Assembly: GCA_015486775.1 (NCBI GenBank)
Contig: WFRA01000021.1
Location: 1-6,039 of the forward strand
Direction: 5' to 3'
DNA from: Kiritimatiellales bacterium
Lineage (GTDB): Bacteria; Verrucomicrobiota; Kiritimatiellia; Kiritimatiellales; Pontiellaceae
DNA length: 6,039 nucleotides
This document shows positions 5,613 through 6,039 of the stretch, in pieces (the first letter of the stretch is position 1; the number at the start of each line of letters is the position of its first letter). A program made the translations under genes and the position numbers. Below the pieces are notes generated by a model that was not told where the DNA came from, did no database searches, and was given only the letters and a program-made list of their open reading frames with translations.

Positions 5613-6039
5613 CTACGCCGTCCGGCGGACAACTAGCTCCCCAGGGAAGCAGACGGTCTCTGGGCGACGGAATTCGATAATGGATTGGAAGGCCTGCCCG
5701 ACCATTGCGGCAATCGGCTGACGAACGGTGGTGAGCGGCAGAATGGACTGCGCGGCAAAAGGAATGTCATCGAAGCCCGTAACAGCCAGCCGCCCGGGAA
5801 CATCGATCCCCTCCTCGGCCAAGGCGTGTAACGCGCCCATGGCAACTTGGTCGCTTGCACAGACCAACGCATCGACCTCCATCGCTTTTCCCAGCACCTC
5901 GTGGGCAGCCTGCACACCGGCGGCAAATGGATCCTCCTGCCCGGACGGAACCGCGAAAAATCCAAGGTCTGCATCCGAAGTTGCCTTTTCAAACGCCCCT
6001 CGGCGCAAGTGGTGCGCAGGCAGGGTACCGGACACATAA
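5613..6039 (-). CDS. LacI-family transcriptional regulator, C-terminal part only
   Basis: Only the last 141 or so residues are in the window; the frame continues past the right edge, so the DNA-binding domain is not seen. The visible part is the C-terminal half of the periplasmic-binding-protein-like effector domain. YVSGTLPAHHLRRGAFEKA matches the hinge region where LacI proteins have an RxxGF motif. VDALVCASDQVAMGALHALA followed by GIDVPGRLAVTGFDDIPFA is the classic segment of the family. LTTVRQPIAAMVGQAF and a final PGELVVRRTA close the fold as usual. A GTG at 6035 lies inside this domain and is not the start. It converges on guaD with 6 bp between stop codons. The effector is unknown; a sugar or nucleoside is typical for the family, and a link to deoB-guaD is not shown. 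Confidence 0.88.
   Translation of the reverse strand, partial: YVSGTLPAHHLRRGAFEKATSDADLGFFAVPSGQEDPFAAGVQAAHEVLGKAMEVDALVCASDQVAMGALHALAEEGIDVPGRLAVTGFDDIPFAAQSILPLTTVRQPIAAMVGQAFQSIIEFRRPETVCFPGELVVRRTA

Noticed and set aside
5618..5631. Short GTCC/GGAC dyad at the end of the LacI-family gene as a terminator
   Set aside because: It has a stem of only 4 bp and no T run on either side.
4304..5680. A 458-codon open frame on the plus strand overlapping deoB, guaD and the LacI-family gene
   Set aside because: Its product is a Ser/Pro/Arg/Ala-rich low-complexity string, typical of a shifted frame of GC-rich genes, and it crosses real gene ends.

Overview
The window looks like chromosomal DNA of a GC-rich, Gram-negative (LPS-making) bacterium. 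The evidence is a periplasmic Skp-type chaperone directly followed by the lipid A gene lpxD, which implies an outer membrane, together with a type III glutamine synthetase, a form found in Bacteroidetes, cyanobacteria and several PVC-group bacteria. A PVC-type lineage such as Verrucomicrobia or Kiritimatiellota is my guess from the gene mix; nothing in the window proves it. I see no insertion sequence, CRISPR array, rRNA or tRNA, and no obviously transferred island.

Layout. (1) 1-1910, minus strand: most of a type III glutamine synthetase, running off the left edge and lacking its C-terminal end. (2) 1911-2179: a regulatory intergenic region. It holds a 16-base match to a sigma-54 promoter pointing at the synthetase, an approximately 117-nt predicted leader with two hairpins, and several dyads or repeats upstream. 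(3) 2180-3820, minus strand: a tight skp-lpxD pair (outer membrane protein chaperone and lipid A acyltransferase). (4) 3821-3948: a divergent promoter region with an unusual C4G8 tract. (5) 3949-5606, plus strand: a deoB-guaD operon (phosphopentomutase and guanine deaminase) with 2 bp between the genes. (6) 5613-6039, minus strand: the C-terminal part of a LacI-family regulator, convergent with guaD and running off the right edge.

How the genes relate. deoB and guaD belong to nucleoside and purine salvage: one handles the pentose phosphate released from nucleosides, the other deaminates guanine to xanthine and ammonia. The glutamine synthetase assimilates ammonia, and its sigma-54-like promoter suggests control by nitrogen supply. 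skp-lpxD is an envelope biogenesis unit, here without the bamA, fabZ and lpxA neighbours it often has. The genes are individually well-known families. The most interesting material is non-coding: the synthetase's promoter and leader. I found no convincing novel multi-gene system.
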